The notes under the pieces were generated by a model. It was not told the DNA's origin and did not search any database. It saw only the letters and a program-made list of their open reading frames with translations. From Palsa-504 sp963808315 (GTDB taxonomy: Bacteria; Actinomycetota; Actinomycetes; Streptosporangiales; Streptosporangiaceae): DNA of 64,000 nt. The translations under genes and the position numbers were made by a program. This document shows, piece after piece, positions 63,730 to 64,000 of this stretch. Location: NCBI GenBank assembly GCA_963808315.1, contig CAWEFK010000019.1:1-64000 (forward strand), written 5' to 3'. Position 1 is the first letter of the stretch; every line of letters begins with the position of its first letter.

Positions 63730-64000
63730 CTTTTCTGCCGAACGGCCGTCCCCGCGTGCCCCGCGAACCCGTTTCATGATCGCAAAGGCTTCTGATCCCG
63801 CCCAGCGTCCCCGACGTCCCGCCCACCCCACCTGCCCCGCCAATCCCCGCTGCCCCACTGCTCCCGCAGCCGCGGCTGCCGCGGCTGCCGCGCCAAGTTC
63901 CGCCCTCTTTTCCGAATTTTGTGCGGTGGATCTTCCCTCGGGCCGCTGTATCACGGGCAACTCGCGTTGTTTTGCGTCACACGAGCACCTAGAGGGCGAG
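63730..64000. other. Right end of window, no gene seen
   Basis: The 270 bases after the DoxX gene hold no reading frame with good bias. CATGATCGCAAAGGCTTCTG (63776-63795) resembles one arm of the long inverted repeat at 14358. The motif TTTTCTGCCGAACGG starts just after the stop. A Gly/Ala codon-like GCCGCGGCTGCC repeat occurs near 63,870. Confidence 0.5.

Overview
The window is very GC-rich actinobacterial DNA from a sporulating, filamentous type of actinomycete. The evidence is an SsgA-family sporulation protein, Scr1-type XRE/DUF5753 regulators with a DUF397 partner, a Methyltransf_19 protein, F420-type enzymes, frequent GTG/TTG starts with GGAGG ribosome binding sites, and an actinobacterial group 1h [NiFe] hydrogenase operon. 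I cannot assign a genus from sequence alone.

Bases 1 to about 14,030 are an integrated conjugative or mobilizable element with visibly lower GC than the rest. It holds the N-terminus of a relaxase (cut by the left edge), a frameshifted mobC, an ISAs1-type transposase remnant, an intact IS630-family insertion sequence, two copies of a small zinc-ribbon gene, a degenerate and an intact copy of a large serine recombinase, and two cargo blocks. One block is an operon for a TPR membrane protein, a nucleotidyltransferase, an alpha/beta hydrolase, a histidine phosphatase, a zeta-like P-loop kinase and a HAD phosphatase (2,950-7,346). The other is a broken gene with a TOPRIM domain (9,018-10,752). 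The right end lies inside a truncated VOC-family gene at about 14,017, which marks the chromosomal junction.

Bases 14,250-24,944 carry the core finding: a high-affinity (atmospheric) H2-oxidising hydrogenase operon read leftwards. The order is hhyS, hhyL, a NifU-like protein, DUF5947-like, DUF6084-like, a 522-residue accessory protein, a maturation protease that runs in frame into a 34-residue DUF6893-like membrane peptide, a YtxH-like peptide and a DUF6390-like protein. A regulator combining an RsbW-like region and an HTH is divergent from hhyS. hypABCDEF are not in the window.

Bases 25,140-35,902 hold regulators, methyltransferases, a TetR-controlled MFS exporter with three palindromic operators, an F420-reductase-like protein, a DrrAB-type ABC exporter, a broken proline iminopeptidase and thioredoxin. 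Bases 36,134-40,683 look like an aromatic-compound catabolic operon (flavin hydroxylase, amidohydrolase, fumarylacetoacetate-type hydrolase, extradiol dioxygenase). From 40,763 come a universal stress protein, a cNMP-binding/cyclase-like protein, an Scr1-type regulator pair, a dispersed repeat split by a dead insertion sequence, a ThDP enzyme, an SsgA-like protein carrying an 18-base repeat expansion, a lactate-monooxygenase-like flavoenzyme and hemerythrin. Then follow a frameshifted EndoU-type toxin/immunity pair, an EthD/SnoaL/epoxide-hydrolase operon, a marR-MFS operon, a secreted SGNH hydrolase, a divergent enoyl-CoA hydratase/acyl-CoA synthetase pair and a DoxX protein.

Two genome-style features recur. 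Many genes between 30 and 58 kb (and some in the mobile element) are broken only by single-base indels with the protein otherwise intact, which suggests local sequence errors at least as much as gene decay. Short in-frame tandem repeats recur in many genes.
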